NCBI RefSeq assembly: GCF_947259025.1
Contig: NZ_CAMYKO010000006.1
Location: forward strand, 186,001-250,000
Source of the DNA: an uncultured Methylophaga sp.
Lineage (GTDB): Bacteria; Pseudomonadota; Gammaproteobacteria; Nitrosococcales; Methylophagaceae
DNA: 64,000 nucleotides
Direction: 5' to 3'
In this document: positions 19,170-29,042 of the stretch, one piece after another
Layout of the letters: each line of letters starts with the position of its first letter
Position numbering within the stretch: the first letter of the stretch is position 1
Translations under genes and position numbers: made by a program
The notes under the pieces: model-generated
Seen by the model: the letters and a program-made list of their open reading frames with translations, nothing else
What the model was told of the DNA's origin: nothing
Database searches by the model: none

Positions 19170-20440
19170 ACCAGACCTGCAAAAGGTTGAACGGTAACGA
19201 TAGTGCCAGCTTCGATACCGTTGCAGTGTTCATCAATTAATATAAAGCAGTTGGCCACGCTCATTGAGCGCAAAATCCCCGAGCCCTGCTGCCCGGTGGT
19301 TTGCACCTTAAGCTGACCCTTGTCATCTTCAAACAGGATACCGCGCTGAAATTCGAAACGTCCCGGACGCTTGCGGATCTTGCTGGCGGTTTCAACCTGC
19401 ATCAATGGCAGTGGGTGATCGTTTTCACCGGCCATTTTTTTCAGTGCCGGTTGCACAAACTGGTAGAAGGTCACCATCACCGATACCGGATTGCCCGGCA
19501 GGCCGAAGAACAGGGCATTGTTCACCTGACCGAAAGCCAGAGGCCGGCCCGGTTTCATGGCGATTTTCCAGAAATTGACCTGACCCAGTTCGGCCAGGAT
19601 TTCCTTGACGTAATCAGCATCACCCACTGACACGCCGCCGGAGGTAATGACCACATCCGCTTCCTCGGCAGCCTGCCGCAGTGCCTGTTTCAGGGCCACT
19701 CTTTCATCGGGCACCACACCCATATCCAGCACGTCGGCATCCAGACGTTTGAGCATGCCGTACAGCGTATAACGATTGCTGTCATAAATCTGACCGGCTT
19801 TCAGCGGCTCGCCGATGGAACGCAGTTCATCACCTGTCGAGAAAAAGGCCACCCGCAGCCGGCGTTTCACCCTGATTTCTCCGATGCCCAGCGAGGCAAT
19901 CAGGCCCATATCAGCCGGTGTAATACGATGTCCGGCTGGCAATACGCTATCACCCTGCTGGATGTCCTCACCGGCCATACGTACGTTCTGCCCCGGGTTT
20001 TGCTGGCCATGCACGGTGATGCTGTCACCTTCTGCCTCGACCTGTTCCTGCATGACTACGGTGTCGCATTCTTCTGGCACCATGGCGCCGGTCATAATAC
20101 GCACACATTCATTCACGCCAACCTTGCCATTAAAGGGTTGGCCGGCATAGGCCGTACCCACCATTTTCAGCGTGAAAGGCTGCTCTTGAATGGCTTTGCC
20201 GTGAATGGCATAACCATCCATGGCGGAGTTGTTGTGCGGTGGCACCTGCAAAGGCGAGATGATGGGCGCGTGCAGCACCTGACCCAGCGCTTCACGCAGG
20301 GCCAGTTTCTGCCAACTGCTGACTGGTTTCAGCAGTTGCTCAATCTGGGCACGCGCCTGGTCTACACTGAGACTTTGCTGATCCTGCGGATCGGCACAAC
20401 TGGGATCGGGGATAAATTCGGCCATAATCAGGCGGTCCAT
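19166..20440 (-). CDS. moeA: Molybdopterin molybdenumtransferase
   Basis: Inserts molybdate into adenylated molybdopterin to form molybdenum cofactor. It has 424 residues, with the MoeA N-terminal signature ([13 protein letters not shown]), the central MoCF-binding domain ([27 protein letters not shown]) and the C-terminal domain. ATG 20440 is inside the end of mobAB; ATG 20425 (MAEFIPD) is an alternative start. Overlap at both ends (mobAB upstream, ttcA downstream) indicates one coupled operon. Confidence 0.95.
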   Translation of the reverse strand: MDRLIMAEFIPDPSCADPQDQQSLSVDQARAQIEQLLKPVSSWQKLALREALGQVLHAPIISPLQVPPHNNSAMDGYAIHGKAIQEQPFTLKMVGTAYAGQPFNGKVGVNECVRIMTGAMVPEECDTVVMQEQVEAEGDSITVHGQQNPGQNVRMAGEDIQQGDSVLPAGHRITPADMGLIASLGIGEIRVKRRLRVAFFSTGDELRSIGEPLKAGQIYDSNRYTLYGMLKRLDADVLDMGVVPDERVALKQALRQAAEEADVVITSGGVSVGDADYVKEILAELGQVNFWKIAMKPGRPLAFGQVNNALFFGLPGNPVSVMVTFYQFVQPALKKMAGENDHPLPLMQVETASKIRKRPGRFEFQRGILFEDDKGQLKVQTTGQQGSGILRSMSVANCFILIDEHCNGIEAGTIVTVQPFAGLV

Positions 20441-21543
20441 GAAGAAATAAATTGTTCAATAAAGTCGGCTATCGCATGGACATCGTTGAGATCCAGGCAG
20501 AGCAAATCGCCTTTGTCCTGAATCTCGGCATCACTGGCGATAGCTATAATGTGCGGATCATCCCTGAAAAGTAAGGGTTTTCCAAGACTGGGCCGGTGTA
20601 ATTCGATTTTGGGTATGGCTTCGTGCTTGAAACCTTCCACCAGGATGAGATCGAGTTTACTGCAGTCGAGTCTGGGTAAAAGCTGATTCAGCCGCGGCTC
20701 GCTGTCAATGTCAGAGTTTTTCTCCATCAGCGCCATCATCCGTGATGAGGCAATCAGCATCTGCTGGGCACCGGCCTCACGGATTTCATAACTATCCTTG
20801 CCGGGTTTATCGATATCAAAATTGTGATGCGCGTGTTTGACTACCGCAATCTGCAGGCCGCGACGTTTGAGTTCAGGCAACAGGCGGGTCAGCAATGTGG
20901 TCTTGCCGGTGCCGCTGAAGGCTGAAAAGCCGAGCATCGGCTGCGGACTTCTGAGCTCAGCGGCTTGTTGCCAGTCTTCCGGGTGGTTGAAATTAATGAA
21001 GGTCTGCGGCTGGTCGGAAAAATCTACTTCTGCCATTTTGTATTGGCTCAGCCAACGATCAATCTTGCGCTCACCCTGTTCGAGAAAAGCGCGTAAATCG
21101 GCTTTCAGGCGGGTGGGAATCAGGCTGAAGACTGGTTGCAAACGTTGCTCGTCTTTAGCCACGGCCAGCTCGCTCTGACTGTGCAGCAGGGTTTCCATCA
21201 TGCGGCGGCGCAATAGTGCTGAAATCTGCGGACAATCACAGGGGGCGGTCAGAATATAATCAGCATCGGTATTTTCCATGGCCGTCAACATGCCGGCCAG
21301 CGGCCCCTGAAAGCCTTCGATTGAGTCGGCAATGACCGGATATCCCAGTTGCTGGTACTGGTCAATATTTCGATTAGCGTTAATAATGAGGCTGTCTACC
21401 TGAGGCAGCATGGCCGCAACGGCATGACGGATCATGGCACGGCCCTGATAATGAATAAGACCTTTATCATCACCGCCCATGCGCCGGGCTCGGCCGCCGG
21501 CCAGGATGACACCAGCTACAGTCGGGTAGGGTTGAGCTCGCAT
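20428..21543 (-). CDS. MobA-MobB fusion, molybdenum cofactor guanylylation
   Basis: A bifunctional 371-residue protein. Residues 1-190 are MobA, the GTP:molybdopterin guanylyltransferase (LAGGRARRMGGDDKGL near residues 14-29, Asp in APCDCPQI). Residues 195-371 are MobB, a P-loop GTP-binding adapter (Walker A FSGTGKTTLL, VVKHAHHNFDIDKPGKDS). In E. coli these are two genes; here one frame reads through without a stop. Together with moeA this supports synthesis of bis-MGD cofactor for DMSO-reductase-family enzymes, none of which is in the window. Confidence 0.94.
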   Translation of the reverse strand: MRAQPYPTVAGVILAGGRARRMGGDDKGLIHYQGRAMIRHAVAAMLPQVDSLIINANRNIDQYQQLGYPVIADSIEGFQGPLAGMLTAMENTDADYILTAPCDCPQISALLRRRMMETLLHSQSELAVAKDEQRLQPVFSLIPTRLKADLRAFLEQGERKIDRWLSQYKMAEVDFSDQPQTFINFNHPEDWQQAAELRSPQPMLGFSAFSGTGKTTLLTRLLPELKRRGLQIAVVKHAHHNFDIDKPGKDSYEIREAGAQQMLIASSRMMALMEKNSDIDSEPRLNQLLPRLDCSKLDLILVEGFKHEAIPKIELHRPSLGKPLLFRDDPHIIAIASDAEIQDKGDLLCLDLNDVHAIADFIEQFISSWTA

Positions 21544-21563
21544 ATCAACAGGTTTGCTTATCT

Positions 21564-22220
21564 ATGAAAAATAAAAGGGTTCAATACGGTTTCAGTGCGC
21601 TCATTATACTGTTATTCAGTAGCCTGGCGTTGGCGGACAAGCTGGATATACAGGTTGTCGGTCTGTTTTCAGGCCAGGCGGTGCTTGAAGTCAATGGCCA
21701 GCAGCACCTGCTGAAAATTGGTCAGTCCACTGATGAGGGCATCACCCTAATTGCGGCTAACAGTAACGAGGCAGTGCTTGAGTTTAACGGCCGACAACAG
21801 ACATTTCCATTGGGAAACCGCATCAGCAGTGAGTTTTCGGCGGCAGCTGCCCAACCCAGCGTGAGTTTGTGGCCGACCAACGGTATGTATCTGACACCGG
21901 GTACCGTTAACGGTTACAGCGTTGATTTCCTGGTCGATACCGGTGCCTCGGCAATCGCGTTCAATGCGGCTACAGCCAGGAGACTGGGGCTGGAGTTTTA
22001 CCGCGGTGAGCGGGTGGGTATTCGGACTGCCTCGGGTCAGGAAGTCGGTTACCGGATCACGCTGGACGTGGTTCAGCTCGATGAGATCAAACTCTATAAT
22101 GTCGCCGCAGTGGTGCTTGATGGGTCTGAGCCATCCACTGCGCTTTTAGGCATGTCGTTTCTGGGCCAGTTGGATATGCAGCGCAATGGCGAGCGCCTCG
22201 ATCTGAAACAAAAGTTCTAG
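21564..22220 (+). CDS. Retropepsin-like aspartic protease, exported
   Basis: A 218-residue periplasmic protein. Its N-terminal signal or anchor (about residues 9-24) is followed by an SH3-like region (30-95) and a single retropepsin domain with catalytic DTGAS (Asp125) and hydrophobic-hydrophobic-Gly flap ALLGMSFLGQL near the C-terminus. The family (clan AA, TIGR02281-like) acts as a dimer; substrates are not known. It is divergent from mobAB with only 20 bases between, and ends at a shared terminator. Confidence 0.88.
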   Translation: MKNKRVQYGFSALIILLFSSLALADKLDIQVVGLFSGQAVLEVNGQQHLLKIGQSTDEGITLIAANSNEAVLEFNGRQQTFPLGNRISSEFSAAAAQPSVSLWPTNGMYLTPGTVNGYSVDFLVDTGASAIAFNAATARRLGLEFYRGERVGIRTASGQEVGYRITLDVVQLDEIKLYNVAAVVLDGSEPSTALLGMSFLGQLDMQRNGERLDLKQKF

Positions 22221-22224
22221 ATAC

Positions 22225-22252
22225 AAAAAAGCCCGGCTCGGCCGGGCTTTTC
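22225..22252. terminator. Bidirectional terminator
   Basis: AAAAAGCCCGGC and GCCGGGCTTTT flank a short loop. It serves the protease gene (plus) and the end of the xseB-to-folE2 operon (minus). Confidence 0.92.
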
Positions 22253-22266
22253 AGTGCAATTTAATA

Positions 22267-23076
22267 TCAGTCGAAGCCTTTGCTGATAAGCGCATAGGCC
22301 GAGTGATTGTGGATCGACTCGAAGTTTTCTGATTCGACGATGTAGGCGCTGATGCGTTCGTCTTCGTTCAGTTTGGCCGCGATATCACGCACCATGTCTT
22401 CCACGAATTTCGGATTATCGTAGGCGCGCTCGGTCACATATTTCTCGTCAGGACGTTTGAGCAGACCGTAGATTTCACAGGAAGCCTGTTTTTCTACCAA
22501 ATCGATCAGATCTTCAATCCAGACAAAGCTGTCGACACGAACAGTCAAAGTCACATGTGAACGCTGGTTGTGCGCGCCGTAGTCCGAAATGTTCTTGGAG
22601 CACGGGCACAGGCTGGTGACCGGCACGATAACCTTGACTGTCATCGCGGTGTCTTCGCCTTTGATTTCACCGATAAAGCTAACGTCGTAATCCATCAGGC
22701 TGCGAACCTTGGAGATAGGCGCTTCCTTATTGACGAAGTAGGGGAAGTTCATCTCGATGTAACCAGACTCAGCATCCAGGCGCTCGGTCATTTCACCCAG
22801 CATTTCGCGGAATGATTTAACCGTGATTTCGCGTTCATGTTGGTTCAGAATTTCAACGAAACGTGACATGTGCGTACCTTTAAAGTGGTGCGGCAGATTC
22901 ACGTACATATTGAAATTGGCAATCGTATGTTGTTCACCGGCATTGCGGTCGCTGACCTTAACCGGGTGTTTGATATCCTTGATACCGACTTTATCAATTG
23001 CAATTTTGCGTTTGTCGGCGATATTCTGGACGTCTTCAATCTCGTCGTGTTTGGTGCTGGCTTGAGTTGTGCTCAT
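22267..23076 (-). CDS. folE2: GTP cyclohydrolase FolE2
   Basis: Converts GTP to 7,8-dihydroneopterin triphosphate, the entry to folate and, with QueD, to queuosine. It has 269 residues, of the type IB (COG1469) family, with catalytic Cys157 in [19 protein letters not shown] and the conserved His/Gln ligands. FolE2 works with metals other than zinc and often replaces or backs up FolE under zinc limitation. queD lies 4 bases upstream. Last gene of the operon. Confidence 0.95.
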   Translation of the reverse strand: MSTTQASTKHDEIEDVQNIADKRKIAIDKVGIKDIKHPVKVSDRNAGEQHTIANFNMYVNLPHHFKGTHMSRFVEILNQHEREITVKSFREMLGEMTERLDAESGYIEMNFPYFVNKEAPISKVRSLMDYDVSFIGEIKGEDTAMTVKVIVPVTSLCPCSKNISDYGAHNQRSHVTLTVRVDSFVWIEDLIDLVEKQASCEIYGLLKRPDEKYVTERAYDNPKFVEDMVRDIAAKLNEDERISAYIVESENFESIHNHSAYALISKGFD

Positions 23077-23080
23077 TCAG

Positions 23081-23461
23081 TTATTCCTCGCTATATTTCA
23101 CACAGGCGCGGTCTGTTTCCCAGAGGGTGACACCTGAAATCCTGGCTGTATCGTTATTCAGCGTGTCGCTCAGCTTGCGATAGAAATACTGGGCGATGTT
23201 TTCAGCCGTCGGGTTGATGGTATCGAATGGCGGGATGTCATTCAGATACCGGTGATCCAGGGTCTTGGCCAGTTCTCGGGTCGCGGTTTTCATGGTCTTG
23301 AAGTCCATTCCCATACCGTGCTCGTTCAGCGCGGTGGCAGTGACTTCAACCTCCAGCTTCCAGTTATGGCCATGCATGCGGCTGCAGTCGCCCGGGTAAT
23401 CTCTCAGGGTATGCGCCGAAGCAAAATCAGCCAGGATCTTAAGGGTATAAATTGCGCTCAT
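23081..23461 (-). CDS. queD: 6-carboxy-5,6,7,8-tetrahydropterin synthase
   Basis: Converts dihydroneopterin triphosphate to 6-carboxytetrahydropterin in queuosine (7-deazaguanine) synthesis. It has 126 residues with zinc ligands His17, His30, His32 and catalytic Cys26 in CSRMHGH, the QueD rather than PTPS form, and a WETDRAC C-terminal motif. It is next to folE2, which makes its substrate, so the pair is a functional unit. Confidence 0.94.
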   Translation of the reverse strand: MSAIYTLKILADFASAHTLRDYPGDCSRMHGHNWKLEVEVTATALNEHGMGMDFKTMKTATRELAKTLDHRYLNDIPPFDTINPTAENIAQYFYRKLSDTLNNDTARISGVTLWETDRACVKYSEE

Positions 23462-23505
23462 AATGTTGACTATTATACTCAGGAATTCATCGGGTTAACA
23501 GGACA

Positions 23506-25332
23506 TTATGCCGAAAAGAATCGATTAATCATATCGATAATTCCTGTCGCATCGAGTCCGCAGTCCGCCAACATTTGCTTGTGCACGCCGTGATCAATGA
23601 ATTTGTCAGGTAATCCCATATGTTGGACAGGTACAGCGTGGTTGATATCCCGCAAATATTCACTGACCGCGCTGCCGGCCCCACCCATCAGGGCATTTTC
23701 TTCGATGGTCAGCAGCAAATCATGGTTATCGGCCAGTTGCTGCACCATGGCGGTATCGAGGGGTTTGACGAAGCGCATATTGACCACGGTGGCGTTCAGT
23801 TGCTCGGCCGCCTTTTCCGCTTCTGCCACCATGCTGCCGAAAGCCAGAATGGCGACCTTCTCGCCCTGTCTGCGTAGTTCGGCTTTGCCGATTTCCAGGG
23901 TATTCAAAGCAGGGTCTATCTCTCGACCGACACCGCCGCCACGCGGATAACGCACTGCGCTGGGGCCGTTATGATGAAAGCCCGTGGTTAGCATCTGCCG
24001 GCATTCATTTTCATCGGCCGGTGTCATCACCACCATGTTAGGAATACAGCGCAGGTAGCTCAGATCAAAGCTGCCGGCATGGGTGGGCCCGTCAGCCCCG
24101 ACCAGACCAGCGCGGTCGATGGCAAACAACACAGGCAGATTCTGCAGCGCCACATCGTGAATCAATTGATCGTAGGCACGCTGCAGGAAGGTGGAATAAA
24201 TCGCTACCACCGGTTTTTTGCCTTCACAGGCCAGCCCGGCGGCCAGGGTCACTGAATGCTGCTCGGCAATGCCCACATCAAAATAGCGATCCGGGTAATC
24301 CTCAGCAAAACGGTTCAGGCCCGAGCCTTCACACATGGCCGGGGTAATGCCGATTAAATCGGCATCCTGTTTGGCCATATCGCAAAGCCAGCGGCCAAAC
24401 ACCTGGGTGTAACTGGGGCCGCCAGACTTGCTGTTACTGGCAGGACTGACACCGTGATATTTGCAGGGTTGCTGCTCAGCGGGTTCAAAGCCTTTGCCTT
24501 TTTTGGTCACCACATGCAGGAATTGTGGGCCTTTACGCTGCTTGAGGTTACCGAGCGTGGCGATCAGAGTATCGATATCATGGCCGTCAATCGGGCCGAT
24601 GTAGTTAAAGCCCATTTCCTCGAACAGGGTGCCGGGGATCATCATGCCTTTAACATGCTCTTCGGCACGGCGGGCAATTTCCCAGGCCGAAGGGATTTTT
24701 TCCAGCACTCTTTTACTGCCTTCACGCGCTGAGGCATAAAAATTACCGGACAGGAGTTTAGCCAGGTAATTGGCCATGCCGCCGACGTTACGCGAGATCG
24801 ACATCTCATTATCGTTCAGGATCACCAGCAGGTTGGCATCCAGATCGCCGGCATGGGCGAGGGCTTCAAAGGCCTGGCCGGCAGTGAGGGCACCATCACC
24901 GATAATGGCGACACTGTGGCGTGGATCATCATTGGCCTGAGCAGCAATCGCCATCCCCAGGGCAGCACTGATCGAGGTGCTGGAGTGGCCCACACCAAAG
25001 GTATCGTATTCACTCTCACAGCGTTTGGGGAAGCCTGAGAGCCCGCCGGGCTGGCGCATGGTGTCCATACGGTCCCGGCGTCCGGTCAGGATTTTGTGTA
25101 CATAGCTTTGATGACCCACATCCCAGACCAACCGATCTTCGGGAGTGTCATAGACGTAATGCAGCGCCAGCGTCAGTTCGATAACGCCCAGATTGGAGGA
25201 AATATGACCGCCGGTTTGCTGCACACTGTCGATAATCAGGGTACGCAGTTCTTCGGCCAGTTGCGGCAACTGCTTTTTGTCCAGCTGACGTAAATCGTCC
25301 GGGCTGTTTATGTGAGCGAGTAAATTATCCAT
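23506..25332 (-). CDS. dxs: 1-deoxy-D-xylulose-5-phosphate synthase
   Basis: Thiamine-diphosphate enzyme joining pyruvate and glyceraldehyde-3-phosphate, first step of the MEP isoprenoid route. It has 608 residues. N-terminal [16 protein letters not shown]-binding [14 protein letters not shown] … [10 protein letters not shown]-terminal transketolase domains ([15 protein letters not shown]). ATG 25332 is preferred to a TTG one codon upstream. It lies 12 bases after ispA, as in the common xseB-ispA-dxs operon. Confidence 0.97.
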   Translation of the reverse strand: MDNLLAHINSPDDLRQLDKKQLPQLAEELRTLIIDSVQQTGGHISSNLGVIELTLALHYVYDTPEDRLVWDVGHQSYVHKILTGRRDRMDTMRQPGGLSGFPKRCESEYDTFGVGHSSTSISAALGMAIAAQANDDPRHSVAIIGDGALTAGQAFEALAHAGDLDANLLVILNDNEMSISRNVGGMANYLAKLLSGNFYASAREGSKRVLEKIPSAWEIARRAEEHVKGMMIPGTLFEEMGFNYIGPIDGHDIDTLIATLGNLKQRKGPQFLHVVTKKGKGFEPAEQQPCKYHGVSPASNSKSGGPSYTQVFGRWLCDMAKQDADLIGITPAMCEGSGLNRFAEDYPDRYFDVGIAEQHSVTLAAGLACEGKKPVVAIYSTFLQRAYDQLIHDVALQNLPVLFAIDRAGLVGADGPTHAGSFDLSYLRCIPNMVVMTPADENECRQMLTTGFHHNGPSAVRYPRGGGVGREIDPALNTLEIGKAELRRQGEKVAILAFGSMVAEAEKAAEQLNATVVNMRFVKPLDTAMVQQLADNHDLLLTIEENALMGGAGSAVSEYLRDINHAVPVQHMGLPDKFIDHGVHKQMLADCGLDATGIIDMINRFFSA

Positions 25333-25344
25333 CAAATCAATCTA

Positions 25345-26241
25345 TTAATGGGAGCGTTTCACCACGAACTGGGCCAACGCGGCCAAAGCTTCGGTGTCAA
25401 AAGGTAACTCTGCCAGTTGACCGAGGGCTTTTTCAATCAGCGCCACGGCTTTTTGCTGGGCTTTTTCCAGCCCCAGCAGTGCCGGGTAAGTGGGTTTGTT
25501 GAGCGCAATATCGGCACCCTGAGTTTTGCCCAGCGTCTCGGTATCAGCAATCACATCCAGCACATCATCCTGCACCTGGAAAGCCAGACCAATACAGTCA
25601 GCATAACGTTCCAGCCGCGCCAGGGTTTGTTGGTCACAGTCGCCAGCAGACAAAGCGCCCAGCACCACACTGGCACGGATTAAAGCGCCGGTTTTGAGCT
25701 TATGCATCGCTTGCAGGGCGTTGAGATCGAGTTTTTGTCCCACCGATTCCAGATCAATCGCCTGGCCGCCGGCCATGCCGAAAACGCCGGCAGACTGAGC
25801 CAGCTTATTCACCATCGCCACTTGTTGCGCCGGGTTTAATGCCGACTGACACAGGGTTTCAAATGCCAGTGACTGCAACGCATCGCCGACCAGTAACGCT
25901 GTTGCCTCATCAAAAGCCTTGTGACAGGTAGGACGGCCGCGACGCAAATCATCATCGTCCATCACCGGCATATCGTCGTGCACCAGCGAATAGGCATGAA
26001 TCATTTCCACCGCGGCCGCAGCGGCATCCATGTTCTGGTTCTTGGCGTTGAGTGCCTGACCGGTAGCATAGACCAGCAGGGCACGCAGTCGTTTACCACC
26101 ACCCAGCGTGGCGTAGCGCATCGCTTCCAGCAGGCGTGTTGAACTGATTTGTTCGCCAGCGCTTAGCTGTTTATCCAGCACAATTTCTATCTGTGCCTGG
26201 TGCGCCTGCATCCAGTCTTCAAGCGGGAATTTGGGATTCAC
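25345..26241 (-). CDS. ispA: Farnesyl diphosphate synthase
   Basis: Makes C15 farnesyl diphosphate from C5 units for quinones, undecaprenyl phosphate and others. It has 298 residues with first Asp-rich motif DDMPVMDDDDLRRG (near 94-107) and second motif FQVQDDVLDV (near 219-228). It overlaps xseB by 4 bases. Confidence 0.96.
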   Translation of the reverse strand: MNPKFPLEDWMQAHQAQIEIVLDKQLSAGEQISSTRLLEAMRYATLGGGKRLRALLVYATGQALNAKNQNMDAAAAAVEMIHAYSLVHDDMPVMDDDDLRRGRPTCHKAFDEATALLVGDALQSLAFETLCQSALNPAQQVAMVNKLAQSAGVFGMAGGQAIDLESVGQKLDLNALQAMHKLKTGALIRASVVLGALSAGDCDQQTLARLERYADCIGLAFQVQDDVLDVIADTETLGKTQGADIALNKPTYPALLGLEKAQQKAVALIEKALGQLAELPFDTEALAALAQFVVKRSH

Positions 26242-26483
26242 GATGGATCGGATTCAGAATCAAAATCGACCATTGTGTTCTGGCCGGATTGTTGTAACAG
26301 CATCTGTACTTTCTGCTCTGCCGCTTTCAGTGACTCCTGGCAGTCGCGGGTCAGCAACACGCCGCGCTCGTAGAGTTTTAAAGATTCTTCCAGGCTGATA
26401 TCACCTTGTTCCAGGCGTTCTACCAGCGCTTCCAGCTCCTTGACAGCTGCTTCGTAATCCAGCTTTTTTTGCTTCGACGCCAT
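26238..26483 (-). CDS. xseB: Exodeoxyribonuclease VII small subunit
   Basis: An 81-residue helical subunit of exonuclease VII, which degrades single-stranded DNA together with XseA. The family motif YEAAVKELEALVERLEQGDI followed by LEESLKLYERG is complete. It is the first gene of the xseB-ispA-dxs-queD-folE2 operon. xseA is not in the window. Confidence 0.93.
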   Translation of the reverse strand: MASKQKKLDYEAAVKELEALVERLEQGDISLEESLKLYERGVLLTRDCQESLKAAEQKVQMLLQQSGQNTMVDFDSESDPS

Positions 26484-26522
26484 GCGGGCCTCTGAATTAA
26501 ATCTAAACCGATGTAACCTTCT

Positions 26523-26528
26523 ATTATA
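26523..26528 (-). promoter_or_regulatory. Candidate -10 box of the xseB operon
   Basis: Minus strand TATAAT, 40 bases before the xseB ATG in the 131-base divergent region with ribF. The -35 is poor. Confidence 0.35.
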
Positions 26529-26614
26529 AGGGAATCCTGACGGCCTTGCCCGCTGGAATGTTTTTTTATTTCTGGTTAGTCTGTTGGGCTTGATTGTCGG
26601 TTTGCAAGCGAGCC

Positions 26615-27550
26615 ATGCCTAAAATTATCCGCGGTTTACATAATCTGCCAGAGTCACCCCAGGGTTGCGTTGCCACTATTGGTAATTTTGATGGTGTTCA
26701 TCTCGGCCATCAGGCGGTGCTCACACAACTGGCGATGAAAGGCGATATGCTGGGGCTGCCGGCCGTTATCATTACCTTCGAACCGCAGCCTTTCGAGTTT
26801 TTTGTCCCCGAAAAAGCGCCGGCGCGGCTGACCCGTTTCCGTGAAAAAGTTGAGGCTTTGCGGGCCTATTCCATTCAGCAACTGTGCGTGTTGCGTTTTA
26901 ACGATGCCTTGGCGCGGATGAGCGCTGAAGACTTTATTCAGCAATTGCTGGTGGACGGGCTTGATGTCCGCTACCTGGTGGTGGGCGACGACTTTCGTTT
27001 TGGTCGCCATCGTCAGGGCGATTTTGCGATGCTCCAGCAAGCGGGCCACGACCATGGTTTCCAGGTGGTCAATATGCATACTTTTGCTATCGACCACGAG
27101 CGGGTGAGTAGTACCCGGATCCGCGATGCTCTGCGCGTCGGTGATCTGGAAACTGCAGAACGCCTGCTGGGACGGCCTTACCGGATGAGTGGCCGGGTGG
27201 CCCATGGTGACAAGCGTGGTCGCGAGATGGGGTTTCCTACAGCGAATATTCACCTGCACCGGCAAAAGACGCCACTCAATGGCGTGTTTGCGGTGCAGTT
27301 ATTTGGCCTCAATGAAGAGCCGGTTAACGGTGTTGCCAATATCGGTATCCGACCGACGATAGGCGGAGACAAGGCCTTGCTGGAAGTGCACCTGTTTGAT
27401 TTCAACCGCGATATTTATGGCGAACATGTGCAGGTACATTTTCTGCACAAGATCCGTGATGAGCAGCGGTTCGAGGGTCTGGAAGGACTGATGGCGCAGA
27501 TTGAAAAGGACTGTGACCAGGCCAGAACCTTTTTTGCAGAGGTGTTCTAG
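26615..27550 (+). CDS. ribF: Bifunctional riboflavin kinase/FAD synthetase
   Basis: Makes FMN and then FAD. It has 311 residues from ATG 26615 (E. coli RibF has 313); an in-frame TTG at 26594 is less likely. The FAD synthetase domain at about 1-180 has GNFDGVHLGHQ and the VSSTRIRDAL segment; the flavokinase domain at about 185-311 has GDKRGREMGFPTANI. Divergent from xseB. Confidence 0.96.
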   Translation: MPKIIRGLHNLPESPQGCVATIGNFDGVHLGHQAVLTQLAMKGDMLGLPAVIITFEPQPFEFFVPEKAPARLTRFREKVEALRAYSIQQLCVLRFNDALARMSAEDFIQQLLVDGLDVRYLVVGDDFRFGRHRQGDFAMLQQAGHDHGFQVVNMHTFAIDHERVSSTRIRDALRVGDLETAERLLGRPYRMSGRVAHGDKRGREMGFPTANIHLHRQKTPLNGVFAVQLFGLNEEPVNGVANIGIRPTIGGDKALLEVHLFDFNRDIYGEHVQVHFLHKIRDEQRFEGLEGLMAQIEKDCDQARTFFAEVF

Positions 27551-27583
27551 CTTTCATCGCCCCAGCAGTGGTGGCGATGAAAG
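27551..27583. repeat. Perfect 11-bp inverted repeat right after ribF
   Basis: CTTTCATCGCC (27551-27561) and GGCGATGAAAG (27573-27583) begin on the base after the ribF stop. No T-tract follows, so intrinsic termination is doubtful. A second GC-rich imperfect inverted repeat (CCCCGG…CCGGGG) lies at about 27606-27630, before the end of the YbaK gene. Confidence 0.6.
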
Positions 27584-27657
27584 ATAAGCAGGCCCTAGGC
27601 CTGGCCCCCGGAAGCATAACGCCCCCGGGGACAAGAAATAACACTTATCTGCTGAAC

Positions 27658-28128
27658 TTAGTGAATGCTGTATTGACCGTGGCGGCAATCGCTGAGCAGC
27701 TTGTGAAAGTCGATACCACTGACGTGGATTAGATGCTCATGATCACCGGCCTCAAAATAGACATCGGTGAGGCTGGCCAATGAATCATCAACCAGCGTTT
27801 CCACTCCATAGGCACGGCCAATCGGCGGTATGGCACCGGGCACACAGTCATTGAGCATCGACTCAACCTGATTCTGCGGGGCAAGCTGATAATGCGTGCC
27901 CATTTCTTTGTCGATACGGCGATTATCAACGCGGCTGTTAGCCGGTACCACCACCATCAGATACTCGCCGCCATGATTCATCAGCACGGCTTTCGCCACC
28001 TGATTGGCTTTTACATGTGCGGCGGCGGCTGACTGACGGCTGGTTGCCGTTTTACGGTGGGCGCTGAGTTTGTAGTCGATACCACGATCATCCAGATAAG
28101 TTTTGACAACGTCAGACATCATCATCAC
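27658..28128 (-). CDS. YbaK/EbsC-family aminoacyl-tRNA deacylase-like protein
   Basis: A 156-residue single-domain protein of the YbaK/ProX superfamily, which hydrolyses mischarged tRNA (for example Cys- or Ala-tRNA-Pro) in trans. The conserved Lys of the active site lies in NQVAKAVLMNHGGEYLMVVV, and the GxxxPxG region is PGAIPPIGRAYG. It starts with four Met codons in a row; the second to fourth may be used equally well. A second member of the family is at 52962-53456. Substrate not readable. Confidence 0.82.
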   Translation of the reverse strand: MMMMSDVVKTYLDDRGIDYKLSAHRKTATSRQSAAAAHVKANQVAKAVLMNHGGEYLMVVVPANSRVDNRRIDKEMGTHYQLAPQNQVESMLNDCVPGAIPPIGRAYGVETLVDDSLASLTDVYFEAGDHEHLIHVSGIDFHKLLSDCRHGQYSIH

Positions 28129-28266
28129 GTTACCCTCCCAGCCGGCATTCAGAGCCTGAATGCCAGCTAATACGTCGCTGCTGGAAAAGCAGCTAAGTTC
28201 AGAATATACCCATTCAAATCAGAAGTATATGACCGGCGGGGCGCAGGATGCCTGATGACAGATCAT

Positions 28267-28935
28267 GTCATGGCGAGGAGGCACGACGAAGCCATCCAGT
28301 CCCGTGCTCAATTATTGAAACCCGTGCAGTCCAAAAGCCTGCCGGCTTTACTGGATCGCCACAGCCTGCGGCCTCGCGATGACGGGACATGTCATGGCGA
28401 GGAGGGACGACGAAGCCATCCAGTCCAGTGCGCAATAGTTGAAACCCGTGCAGTCCAAAAGCCTGCCGGCTTTACTGGCTCGCCACGGCCTGCGGCCTCG
28501 CGATGACGGGACATGTCATGGCGAGGAGGGACGACGAAGCAATCCAGTCCAGTGCGCAATGGCAAAACCCGTGCAGTCCAAAAGCCTCACGGCTTTACTG
28601 GATCGCCGCGGCCTGCGGCCTCGCGATGACGGGACATGTCATGGCGAGGAGGGACGACGAAGCCATCCAGTCCGGAGCGAAATGGTTAACCCAGTGCAGT
28701 CCAAAAGCCTATCGGCTTTACTGGATCGCCACGACCTACGGCCTCGCGATGACGGGACATGTCATCGCGAGGAGGTATGACGAAGCCATCCAGTCCGGAG
28801 CGAAATGGTTCACCCTGTGCAGGTCAAAAGCCTGTTGGCTTTACTGGATCGCCGCGGCCTGCGACCTCGCGATGACGGAGTCTGTCATGGCGAGGAGGTA
28901 CGACGAAGCCATCCAGTTCCAGTGCTCAATTGATA
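28267..28935. repeat. Tandem repeat array 1, period 123-124 bp, about 5.4 copies
   Basis: Left modules (GTCATGGCGAGGAGGGACGA…) start at 28267, 28391, 28515, 28638, 28761 and 28884. In each full unit the left module is followed by a core of about 50 bp (containing AAAGCC-tgcc-GGCTTT-like hairpin) and by a right module (ACTGGATCGCC…CTCGCGATGAC) that is the near-complement of the left one, so each unit can fold into a long imperfect hairpin. The array fills most of the 28129-29042 gap between the YbaK and LprI-like genes. Long frames crossing it are repeat artefacts. Confidence 0.95.
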
Positions 28936-29042
28936 ACCCAAATTAAGCGCCAGCAGCCGGGCTTACTGAATGACCATGCTCACATAGACATAGCAAATAA
29001 CTATCTGATAACCCGCTGACCCAATGAGTCAGATCTCAATTA

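Noticed and set aside
28439-28946. Long overlapping open frames of 113-147 codons in the first tandem array
   Set aside because: They consist entirely of the repeat units read in different frames, have no ribosome site and the frame is kept only because the unit lacks stops.
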